Source: Sclerurus mexicanus
Lineage: Eukaryota > Chordata > Aves > Passeriformes > Furnariidae
Length of the DNA stretch: 64,000 nucleotides
Reading direction: 5' to 3'
NCBI GenBank assembly: GCA_013396755.1
Contig: VWZF01007035.1
Location: forward strand, 62,001-126,000
A program made the position numbers and the translations under genes. Below the pieces are notes generated by a model, which saw only the letters and a program-made list of their open reading frames with translations, was not told where the DNA came from and did no database searches. This document shows, piece by piece, positions 50,701-62,700 of this stretch; position 1 is the first letter of the stretch, and each line of letters opens with the position of its first letter.

Positions 50701-53700
50701 TGGGGGTTACCTCTTATTTCTTTTGGTTCTGTTTGCTTGTTGTAATCAGCTTTTTAGAGAAGAAGAACAAGGTGTTGGTTGTAGATTCACTTTCCAGCTG
50801 TTTTCTCTTGCTGCAGCTCCTCCCTTGCCAAAATAACCTGGGGGGCTCTCGTACCTGTAATTATCTTTGTGTCCAGGTACTCCAACGCAATGCCATTACA
50901 TCCCCCTTCAGAAAATAAATACCAGTCAATTATTTCCATTTCACTGGGCCATGTGTGTGGAAGAAAGAGGCTTGAAGGACCCTCAGGTGCTTTTTCCGGC
51001 CCCTTGAAGTGCTTGGAGTTCTTCTGCACCTCTCATTTGTCAGGTTCCCTGAGAAAGGCTGTTTTTCCATTATCGGGATTCTTGTGGGATAGCTCTTCCC
51101 CTCTCTGTCCCATTCCACATCTCTTGGTGCTTTTGTTGGCATGAACAGCCCACAGTGGGTAAGGGGAGTGTTAAAACCCAGGGAACTACGTGGGAAAAGT
51201 GGTTTGAGCTAATTAAAGGTGATGGCACTGCAGTTTTAGGGCATCTTTACTCCTCATTATCCACCACCCAGCGAGGATGAGGGTGGTGTTCATTGTACCC
51301 TCAGTTCAGTGCCAGTGCAGAGACAGGGAAAACAGGATTCACTTCCTCTCTGCTTTTTGGGAGCCAGGCTCTTCCTGAAGGGCACAGACCAGTTTCTGCT
51401 GGGACACAGGGGGAAAATTCATCCCCGTGGGAGGGATTGGACCCCAGGAGATGGAGAGACACAGTGAGTGTCCAGATGTCCAACCTCGCCTGGAGCCCCT
51501 GAGCTGATGGTGAGGTTACACCTGCTTGGAAACGGGGTGGGAAACTTCCAGAGGTCCCTCCCAAGCCGGGCAAAGGTTAAAGTGCCTTCGGAACTGGGAA
51601 ATTTGGGATACGTCTCTGCCTGCCAAAGGAAGAAGAGGGAAACTGGCCCTTGGGCTTCTTTCTGCCAAAGGTTTCCGAGCTGTGTCTGCTGAGCTGCTCC
51701 ACTTGGGAGAGCTCTGGCACAGGTTTTCGGGGACAGGGGAACCAGGGGCTTTGCCTCAGCCGTGGGGTGGCCAGACTTCCATGCTGTTCACACATGGATA
51801 CTGGGAAGAAAGGGGATGACGGTGCTGTGTGTGCAGGGATGGGAGCTCCGTAAATGCTGCTAGAGCTGGAGCCTGTTTAGCTAATTAACACTGGCACACT
51901 AATTCCTGCTCCAGGCTGAGCCCCATCCCACAGACTGCACGCTTTCCTCATCCCTGCAGAGAAGGGAGTTTCATAGGGAGGGGTTTCCTGGCCAAATTCT
52001 TCAGGAGGAAGGAAGAAGTGCAGCTTCCTCTTAAGCCACTGCTCCTCATTTACAAAGCCTGGCTGTCCCTGAGCTGCAGGCAAGCAAAGGAATAGGCTGA
52101 GGAGAGATGTTCTTTCAGTGTAGTTAATATTTACTGCTGCCAAGGGACCAGCCCTTGCCTGGGCTCTGCTCACTGGACCTTCTGGCTTTTAATTTTTAAT
52201 GTTTAACTGACAGGTTTGTGATGAACCCAAATCCTCCAGTGCAAGCAAACACCTTGTTTCTCCAGCAGCACCTGCACTTAGCGGGGAGTGGGTCTTTAAA
52301 CTGTATTTTTTACCTCTCTATGCCAAGCATGCCGTTTGTAGTCTCTTAACAACATCAGCACTGAGGTTTTGGAAGCAGCAGAGGGACGCTTTTATTTATT
52401 TATTAATAACTGTGGAAGTGTTCTGTTGAATAGAAAACCAGCTAAACTGGGAGGGATGTAAAGTGATAATGTGGCTTTTATGAACTGATTTGTCATTCCT
52501 GGGGGGTTTAATCCATGTCTGGGTTTTGTCCGTATTTGTTTTTTGAGGATATAAATGGCAAGGAGGTTCCTTGCTCTGCTTGCCCACAGGCTCTCAGCTG
52601 GTCGCTATTTCAGAGACCTGTGCAGCCCAAAACGTGGGGTTTCCTGGACTTGCCTCATGGTATCGCTTCAGGAAAGGAAAATCTGAGCTTCTTCCTCTCC
52701 GTTTGTAGAAGTGGGATTAATGTTTTGTTGGTGTCTCTGTAGTGGAAAGAATAACAGCAATCAAACATCATTGCCAGTATCTTGTTCTAGCCCTTTTCTA
52801 CTCAATAATCCTCTTAATTTTGGGACAAACTGTGCTTTGATTTTTATTAAACGAACTGTGCTTTAACTAACTTGTTTCATGCACGCTCTCCAAATATTTG
52901 CAGACTGCACATTAAATCTCAGTTGTTTGAGTACCGGACCCTTCTATATATTGAATTTTGTTTAGGGATAGAAATAAAGAACTGTTACTTAAGGGTTTTC
53001 TGCTTTGCATTACTTAAAGGTTTTCTGCTTTCAGAGGGTCTGAGGGATAGAATCATCCTGGCATTCCCCGATGCAGGTGGGGAGTCCCGAGAGATGAACA
53101 AATGGATGTTTAAAAGTCATCCCCCGTGTTTTGCTGCCAGGTGTCAGCCGTGGATTCCTTGGAGGGTCCCCTGCTGCAGGTGGAGGGGCTCAGTGACCTG
53201 AGGCTGGAGCTGCACAGCAAGAAGATGAACCTGCACCTGGTGCTCATCGACGAGCTGCACCGGCACCTCTACATCAAATCCACGAGCCGCGTGGGCCAGC
53301 GCGGCAAGGACAGGGGCAGGATCGGGTACGGGTGGCACCGGGAGGCTTGGCCACAGTGGGTTCCAGAGCCCTGCCCTTGGGTCACAGGGGGACAGAAAGG
53401 GCTCCCTGGTTTTCCAAACCCCTTCTCAGAGCCCAGTCCAGGTGTGGCTGGATCCAGTCTCGGCCTTGGATCGTGTCAGAGGTTTGGATTGAAGGGGTTA
53501 CAGGGGTGGGATTGGACCACTTCTGTCCTGCAGGTTTTAGTGGTTGGCACAGCGAGGGTTTGTCTGTGAAATGAATCATTATTACAAATGGTCAGACCAG
53601 TATCCTAATCAGGATTATTTACCACACAACATAAAGGCTCAAACTACCAGCAGGACAATGTCAGAGAGGGCAGTGCATGGCAGCAGGGCAGGGCTGGAGC

Positions 53701-56700
53701 AGCTGTGGCAGAGCTGGCACACAGCAGTCAGTGCCAGGGCACGGTGGCTGCCCCAGGGTAGGACAGGGCAGGGCTGGAGCAGCTGTGGCAGAGCTGGCAC
53801 ACAGCAGTCAGTGCCAGGGCACGGTGGCTGTGGCTGCCCCAGCCCAGCACTCGTGGGGAGGGCTCTGCTCCCCTCAGCCCCAGCAGTGCCCTCGCAGGGT
53901 CCCCGGCCAGGGCAGGGCTGTGCCCCCCAAGCAGGGCTGTGTCACCAGAGCTGCCCGTGTGGCAGGGCCTGGGCTCTGAGGGTGTGCGGGGCTGGCTGGT
54001 GGTGCCAGCTGTCCAGGCCAGCCCCTGTGCCCCAGCAGCTCCAGCAGAGGGGCTGTGTGTGAGGGCTGGGCAGCCAGGCTGGGTTTAGCAGAGCTTGAGC
54101 CCAGCCCAGCCCCTGGGCCAGCAGCTGAGCTGGCCCGGTGGCCTGTCCTGCTTGTGTTCCCTCGCTGGAGCTCAGGGCTCACCAGGGTGGGCCCTCCTGC
54201 CCCAGGGGGGAAGAGGACAACCTTCCCCGTGTCCTAAGTAGAAACCTGGGAGAGTGCCATCAGCTTCCCCCATTTGCCTTGCAAATTCCTCATTCCTGTG
54301 GCTGGGAAGAGCAGGAAAGCTCAAACACGGTGATGGCCCTTCAGTGCTGTGAACCATCTCTTGTGGTTCCTTGGTGGTTCTCTTGGGCTTTTGCTGCTCC
54401 CCAAAAGAGCCCTGACAAAGTCAGTTCCTTTGTGCCTTCTTTTCCTGGTCTGGTGCTCACACCTTTCCTACAAAAGTTCCTACAAAAGGCTCAGCTCAGG
54501 CAAAGAGAAGAAGATGGGGGAAAAAAAATCACTCGTTTCCTAGCAAACAGCCAGGTTTTAAAAGACTCCCAGGTCACCATGAGGTTTCTAGATGGACTTC
54601 TAAAGCTTAACAGATGGAGGCCACGCTACTGAAGGCTGAGCTGAAGTGTCTTGGCTTTGTTGTGTTTCCAGGGTGTTCTAAAGTTCTTGCTGCCACTGGT
54701 CAGTGGAGGTTCACATTAAGTAGAAGGTGCCTGGCTGTTTATTCCTGATTTTGCTGACTCTGTGCTTGAGGGCAAAAGCTGTTCAAGGGAAGGCAGGCAG
54801 TGGCCGGAAAAGAGAAACACAGGGTTGGGAGGTCATTTGTGTGCAGTAGGAGGGTTAATAACCAGGGGTGGGGAGCAGAAGGGGAGCCAGCACATCATAA
54901 AGATGCAGGGGAAGGAGAAATTAGCATTTTATTGTGAGAAGGACTAGAAACCTGCTTGCCAAAAATAGGAGGCGAGATAGCGAGTTGCAATAAGTGAATT
55001 TTTGACATAAAGGATTGATTCAAATTGAAATTTCTAGGAAGGAGGGTTGCTAGCCAGCCATCAATCCCTTCCTTACTCGTCTTGTTAATTAACAGCACTC
55101 ACCAAGCTTTGGTGCAGCCAGGCTGGGGCAGTGCCAGTGAGCTGCAGTTTGGTGAGATTGCTGCAGGGACCTCGACACCAGGCTGGTTTCTCTTGTTTCC
55201 CCTTCCCTGGTGCACATCCTGGGAGTTTGATCACATGAACTCCTGCAGCAAGGCCAGCTCCTTGCTTTGTGCTGCCCTAGGCCGGCTGTTGGCCTGGGGG
55301 CAAGAATGTTTGGAGTTATTTCATCCCTTGGTTCTGAGTGTGTTTTATCTAACTGTGGGATGCACGGCTCATCCCTGGAAGGATGGGTTTGGAGGCGTAT
55401 CAGGAATAGAGGTGGTTCTCATGCAGGATGTTAAGCTTAGCCTTCATTTTTGCAGGTTTCCATAAGCATTTTGACCTCTAAGCAAACATCCTGAACTCCA
55501 TTATAGGACCCTTCTCCATTTTTTCTACCAAGAAGTGATTTCTTGTGTTCCCTTGCCATGTCCAGCCTAGTGCTTTTCATTGTGCAGCGTCACACATTTC
55601 TGCTAACCAGGACAACAGGGATTTAGGAGGAAAATGCCCAAGGAGAAAGCCTTTCATTCCTGAGCAATAAGGTTCATTTGGGATGGGGTGTGCACAGAAC
55701 TGGAGCATAAAGGGGAGAAAAAGGGTGGGGGTTTCTCCAGGGAGCAGAAAAGCTTGAAGGATTACAAGTTGCCAGAAGCCCTGGGAACGGGAGCATGTAA
55801 AATTGAGGCTGATTTTTTTGTGAGCAAAGATTATAAATGATAGTAAACTGTTTAATTCTTGGCCCTCACACAGCTCACTCGTGAAAGATGCCTCTCCCAT
55901 GCCTCTCATGGATGTTACTAATCTGTCCACACCTCGGAAGTTCCTCGAAACATCCCAGTTCAGCACCCCTGGAAGCTCCAGCAGTGAGTATTTCCGTGAT
56001 CCACATTCCTCCCGGGAGGAATCTGCAGCCCTTGAGCTGATGTGCCTGGAGAAGCAGGGCCACATCATCCCCTCTGCGTGGCTGGCTGCTCAGGGGAGCT
56101 CCTGACACTAAAACTTGGGCAGTGGTTTGTGCAGGGGCATGAAGGAAAAGGGTGGTGTGTCCAGGGACAAAACTTGGCCACATCTGCTTTTTTCCTCTTG
56201 TAAAATCATCTCTCCTCCCTCAGCTTTAATTAATTACACTTGGTTTTCTGTGCCTGTCCTCACCTTGATGGTGCTGTTGTTGCCATGAGCAGAGATTTGC
56301 AGCGGGTCCCCTTTGTGTGGAGGTCTCCCCTCCCTTATTTACTGTAGGTATTACTGAAGATTTTTTTGCAGTGGTGAAGCCAAAAGGTCAAATCTTTCCC
56401 CTGTGGGAGCTTTGTAACTTTGACTAAAGGTGTGTCTGTACACAGGAATAATCTGGTGATGATCTTTGTGCTGCTGCAACAAACACTGAGCAGAACACAC
56501 TGTTTCGTCGGGGCTTTTTTGGGAGGCTTTGGAAGGGCTGCAGAGGTGGGGAATTAATCCTTGTATTGTTTCAGAAGATTAATAAGTGGGGTTGTCCTTG
56601 ATGAATAATACAGAAGTGACCTAAGTCTCTTCCCCCTTTCCTTTCACAACCTGTTTCAGTATTCCTCAAGTGCAGAAAGTCTTCCCTTCTCACCCTCATT

Positions 56701-59700
56701 AATTCTTTCATCCTTTTGTTCCTGATTTTGTCACACTTCCCTCCTAGATTCTTCTCTGATTATTCTCATCTTTTGCTCTTTTAGGGATTTTGTTATTTAG
56801 CCAGGCCCGGCTCAGGGCCTGGGGCTGTTTTTCCACGAGTGGAGGTTTGTGAGGAGTCACTTGGGATCTGCCAAGGCAAATTTTCAGGGCTGGAAACTGC
56901 AGCCTGGTCATTAAAAACCTGGATGAGAAGAACTGCATGAAAATTTTGGGAGGGGAAGACTTAAGAATTTCTGTTGTGCTCTGTGGCCATGGAGAAATAC
57001 AGCTCAGTTCCTTGCTAAGGATCCCTTGGATGAACAACCAACACTGAATCCCAGTCTGAGCACTGTAAAGAGAATGGTTTGGAAGGGACCTGGAAGATCA
57101 TCTGGTTCCAGCCAGGGGAAATGTTAAAATACTTCCTTTTCCACGAGTGAGTTGTACAGTGTCTGCCATTATTTTTCACCTAAAATATTAGTCCTCTGTG
57201 TAGCAGGAACCCAAAAAGGCCGATGGGAAGGAGTCTCCCACCATCCCTTATGGATGGGGAATAGAGCAGGAGATGCAGCTGCTGAAGAGTGGAAATCTGT
57301 CCTTTCAGTACCTTTGGTGTCTTCCTGACTTGCTTTTTTTATCTGCCAGTGTAACACAAACCTGAAATATGCTCTGAAAAGAGTTCTGTTGACTCCTGTC
57401 ACCTTTAAAGACTTGCAGTTCCCAGCCAGCACTGTCACATCTGCGGAGTTTGGCTGCCCTTGGGTCCCTGGAAGTGTCCAAGGCCAGACTGGATGGGCCT
57501 TGGAGCAACCTGGGCGAGTGGGAGGTGTCCCTGCCCATGGCAGGGGATGGAAACAAGGTGGTCTTTTAAGTTCCCTTCCAACCCAAACTGTTCTGTGATG
57601 GAGATTTAAGTTCAGGCTGTGGGATCCAAGCAGGGAAAGAACCACCCCAGTGGCTGGTTGGGAACATAAACCACCTTTGCTCCTTTCCCTCCCAAAGCCT
57701 GAAAACAAAGGCTCTGGTGGCTTCATCCTCAACTCCAGCTGGAAACGTGCCCTAAACTCATCTTTTTGCAGATCTCTTCTTGCTCTTCACACAGCAGCAA
57801 ACCTCCTCCCTGGCTCCTCTTGGCACTCTCTCCTTCAGTGAAGGTGTCCCCCAGCCAGGGAAAGCTGCAGGTCATGCTGGGAGACATTCGATCAGCATTA
57901 CACATGCATATTTTTGCTTCAGGTGCTCCATGTACTTATGGAGATTTTTTTTTTCCATGTAATTTTATTTAAAAGTAGCCTTTTCCAGGACTGCCCGAGT
58001 CCCAGAGAATTAGAAACTTATGGGTATGCATAACAAAAGCTGTTTCTGCCTTTAGTCACTTAAGTTCTTTGGCTTTTTATTGATGAGGCAAAGTGGCCTT
58101 GCATGTTAATGAGTGTCATTATAAAGCACCGACTCATTCAAGTTGTCTCAGCAAAGATGCCAAAATTTGGAGTCCTTCCTGCGTTGCCTTCCCCAAGGAG
58201 ATGTTACCTTGTGCTGTAGAATCTTTATAAGGGAATTAAAGCTGTTCCTGCAGCCTGGAAAATAAACAAACCCTTCAGCAACGCTCACCTGAGGATTGCA
58301 GATGGGGCAGTTCACCAGTAACATTTTCCCTTCATGCCAGTTCAGAGAAATAAATTCACTTTTAAATTATATTTCTCTGCTTGAACCTTCTGTACTCTGA
58401 AGGGTATTTATGAAGGTCCCTGCTTTGCCAGGCTCTTCCTGGAACTATAAAATGTGCTCACCTAGCTCACAGCAAACCCAGGAGTGCCCTTTCCTGAGAA
58501 ATTTGGGAGAATTCTGCTTAGGAATCCAAGAGAAGATGAGCTGCGATGGTGAAAATTAATGTTGTTATCGGTGGCATATGTAAATTTTATGCTGAATTGG
58601 TAATTTACTTCAGTGCCCTTTTTTTCCTCAGCTGCAGGAGAAAAATGGAGCTTCTAAATGCAGCCAGTGTGGTGGTTGTGAGGTTGGGTTTGTCACTTCT
58701 CCTGCCCCGCTTTACTTTTTGCCTTGTTAACCTCACCTGAAGATCTGACACCAGCTGGGTGGGTCTTCTCTGTCATTTGTCCTAAAATTTAAATGAACTG
58801 GGTGTGTTTTTGGGGAGGGAGAGGGAAAACCAAGGTGATTTTAGGTCTGTCAAAGCCAGAGGAGCAACACGTAGTTGCTCTTCCTGTATAGTTTCGTTAG
58901 TTGTTCCTGTGTGGTCCCATCAGAAAATATTTGATTGCAATGCCCTGGTTTTTTATTTGTAGACTTGGTTTTCATGCTTGCGTAGATTAGGAGGAGTTTA
59001 AGTGTTGCTTTTCTTCTGGGCTTGAGTCAGGCAGAGCAGACAATGCCCAAAATCTTTAGTGCAATAGCTGTCCATTTGTTGCTCCTTGGCTCCCTGCACG
59101 TGCTGGGACGAGGATTCCACCCCAGGAGTTAGCAGGTGACGTTCCTTCAAACCTTAAATCACGGCTTTGGGGCTCGTGTGCTCCTCTCTGGAAGGACCGA
59201 AGGCAGCAAGGATACAATCAGAAGGCCATAAATCCTGGGAAACAGCACATTAAATTTTACTGGAGTGCCATAAAAGCCCCCAGCTAATGAAACCTTCAGT
59301 AAGGAGCAGCAGCACGTTTGGGAAGGAGAAACAAGCCCCAAGAGCTTTTCCTGCAGCTGCTTTGCTTCCGTGAGTTACCGACACCAGCTTTTCAGGGATC
59401 ACGCCGGGGCCGTTGAAACACTCCTTGGGTTCTTGGGAAGTGGCAGAACTGGACAAATGGAAGAATTCCCCATTGGAAAAGAAGGGCTTTAGGGTATCCT
59501 CAAAGCAGGGATCTGGCAGGGCATCTTCCACCTCTACCTGTGAAGGTGGGCAATCAGTGATGCCCGTGGTTCGAGTTCTGGTGACAACTTCTGACTGTTT
59601 AAACACAGAATTGTGCATTTTCAGGTGAAAAACAACCCCCAAATGACTGGTCTTGCTCTTAAAGGCTGAGGCCGAGAAGGCATTTGGTACCTCAGGCTCT

Positions 59701-62700
59701 TCCTGAGCTTTTGTCTCTATTTCCCCCCAAGTGCAGCAAAGGATGGAGACTCTCCTTGGCCCTCCTGTTGTTGCTGATGTATTTGTAGAAGTGTTTTTAT
59801 TGTCTTCCACAGCTGTTTTAAGTTCTAGCTGGGCTTTAGCCTGTCTCATTTTCTCGCCACACAGCCTCACAACACCCTTGTGTTCCTCCTCTCCCTTCTT
59901 CCAAAGACCAGAAACTCCCTTTTCCCTTGAGTTCCAGCCAAAGCTCCTCGTTTTTATCCTTTAAGATTTCCTTCTTGATGAAAGTCCAGCCTTCCTGGAC
60001 TCCTTTGCTCCAGGACAGGCTCCCAAGGGGCTCTCACCTCACCAAGCCCGGGTTTGCTCTCTGCCAGTCCAAGGTACCTGTTCTGCTGAGCCCCCTCCTT
60101 CCTTTGGAGATGTGAGGGCAGGAATAAGCTCTGACAGCCTCATGCTTTTGCCTTCATCCAAATGAATGACAAAGGCACTCATGTCCCCAGTTTGAGAGTC
60201 AATCCAGGCAAAGCTTTCCCTTCTGAGAGCTGCTCTGAAGGGACTCCTTTCTTCACCTCTGCCCGCAGAGAGCAGAACACGGGGTTGCAATTTCCAAGAT
60301 GAGCTCCTTAATGAATGCTGTGTCCTTTGATGCCTTTCTGGAGGAGGAAGGGGACAGGAGGGGCTCGTTCCTGGCCCAGAGCTTTGTGGTGAAACAGCCT
60401 CTTGGTGACATTAAATGGCAGCAGAGGATGTTTGAAGTGCAGAAGACACAAGAGAAGACCATCTTTAGTTAACCAAGGTGGGGATTTCCTCAGATCTCAC
60501 GGATAAACGGGCCCCCAAAGCTCCCCAGGGCTCCTGTTTAACAGGCACAATGTGCAGCAGGCACACCAAAGACACTGTTTTATCCAGCAAAACTTCCACA
60601 CCCTCGTGCTGCTCCCACTGCTCTTCCCTCCCCTGTTGTTTCTAAGGGATGCAAATCAACGTCCTGAGGATTTGGAGGGTGTTGGAAGTGGGTTTGGTCT
60701 TTCGGAGAGGCAAGAGCTGTTTCTCTTAGGGGGTGCTGGCAGAGTTCTCAGCAAGATTGCTGCTTTTAGTGCTCTTAAATGCTCTCCTCCAATTTGGATA
60801 CAGCTCCCTTTCCTCCCTCTGGGCTTTTCTTTGGGTGATAATAAGAATAATTTACAACCTGCTCACAACGGAGCTGCAGTGATGGGGGGGACTCTGAGAT
60901 GCTGCTTAGGCTGGGAAATCACTGAACTCAAGAGAAACAAGATAATTTGGGTTGTTTTTTTAAAAAAATCAATAGGTTAAACCTTTCTTCCCGTGCTGTC
61001 TGTTGCCGTGTTTGTGCCTGGGCTGCCGTGGGTTTTGGGGAATGACAAATGGCATCGAGAGAGAGGCTCGAGGTGATTTCTGCAGCACCCAAAGGGCTTT
61101 GCAGCCCCGTGGGGTGAGAGGTCTGTGAGGAGGAGAGCTTTGAGCAGGAGTGTGTTTGCATCCAGTCCTTGGTGTTACTGCTTAGGTGTGTTTGAAGTGT
61201 CTCCACGTTAGCCTTGCCTTGTTTCACTGCTTCTTAAAAAGCAAAATTAATGCGTTCCGTGTGTTTCTGGTTGTTTGTCCTGTCACTTGCTGGGATTTCA
61301 TTGAAAAATGTGCGTGTGAGAGGGAAACAAGCACTGCTTGCCCTTCCTGGTGTTGGTTATTACAGAACTGGAGGGTCATGGAATGGTTTGGAGTTGGAAG
61401 GGTCTTCTTAAAGGTCATCCAGTTCCAACCCTGACANGTACCCCCCTGCCCTGCTGTCCATGCTGTGGGACCACCCCAGGTTGGCTCTCAGGGCTCCAAT
61501 CCCGCATTTCTGGCTCGTGCCCAGCCTCACCCCCCCATCTCCTGACCCAAACCCGTCATTCTCCGTCCATGTGACGGCCTCCCAGCACCCATTCCCACCT
61601 CTCCCTTGTCTGGCAGCAGCTCTGGTGCTCTGGGTTGGAGTGAAGAGTGTGAGCAGTGAATTTGGTTTGAGCCCGAGGGGCCGTTTTTGGGATCATTGTC
61701 TGGAAAGCAACAAATCCCTGGATTGTTCGAGCCGGAGGTGGGTGCGAGCTGGCACTGAGAGGGCTGTTATCTGTTTATTGTGATTATATTTATGAAGTGG
61801 CACCATCTGGGCTCTTTGTTGTCTTGATCTTGCCCTAACTTGGAGCTGCTGGTGGTCTTCTGCTCGGAGTCCCAGCTCCAGACAGCTCCAGGCCCGCTCC
61901 GTGTGACGTGCCATTTCTCATCCCTGCCATGTTCTTTACATGCTCCTGCTGGGTCTTTTGACACTTTTTCAGCTTCTTGGAGAGGTTTTCAAGTAAGAAA
62001 AGAGATCTGTTGAGTTGAAACCACGGGAGTCATCTGTCACCCCCCAGCCCTTCCCAGAGTTGGAACAGCCCTCGGCTTTCTGTTTCTATCCAAGGATCTC
62101 GTGGATGGCTGTGGATCTTCCAAGAGGCTTTGAGTCGAGTTTGCCTTGAAGACACTTTACTTCCCATAAATGTTCAAATACATTTATTGTTTCACCCAGT
62201 CTCTAACAGAGCCACGCTTTTGTTGTTGCTGGGTGTTAGCTGTAAATTAAGAAATGTTGCTTAATGAACTTAAAGCAAGCAGAGTGTCTCTTGCTTTCCC
62301 ATCCCTTGTCTCTTCGCAGCAGCATTTCTCCCCGTGCAATCCCTGTTACTTCAGGGCCATAGCCGCAATATCCTCTCTAATTCTTGTTTTTTCTTTTTGG
62401 AAGCCTTGCTGAAAGGTTTGGGTAACTCCATCAGCCCTCTGGCAGATGTGATAAAGCAGAATGAGATGAAGTCAAACAATGAGTCGCTTTGGCGGAGTAA
62501 ACTTTGCTGAATTCCTCAGAAGTCTCTTCAGCTTGAGACTGTTTGTATTGAAAATGCCTCTCTTGTGAAGAACACAACAAGGGAAAACAGCTGGGGTAGA
62601 AATTTAGGGCTTTTCAGCTTCTGGAAACATGTTGGGGGGATTTGTAGGGATATCATACCTGCTCGTTTATGGATGTCTTAATTGCACCAGGATTCCTCAC

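Larger units (their letters stand above)
39711..53140 (+). other. EXOC4: EXOC4 intron 3 (13.4 kb)
   Basis: Bounded by GTGAGA and ttgctgccag. It holds a possible LTR at 39837-40425 and CR1 fragments at 40728-40955, 41255-41705, 42112-42252, 44068-44375, 47112-47282, 49182-49370 and 49903-50098. Long repeat-free stretches remain, notably about 42300-44000 and 50100-53100, with no coding signal. The AT-rich 50280-50500 is a candidate conserved non-coding element. Confidence 0.9.
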
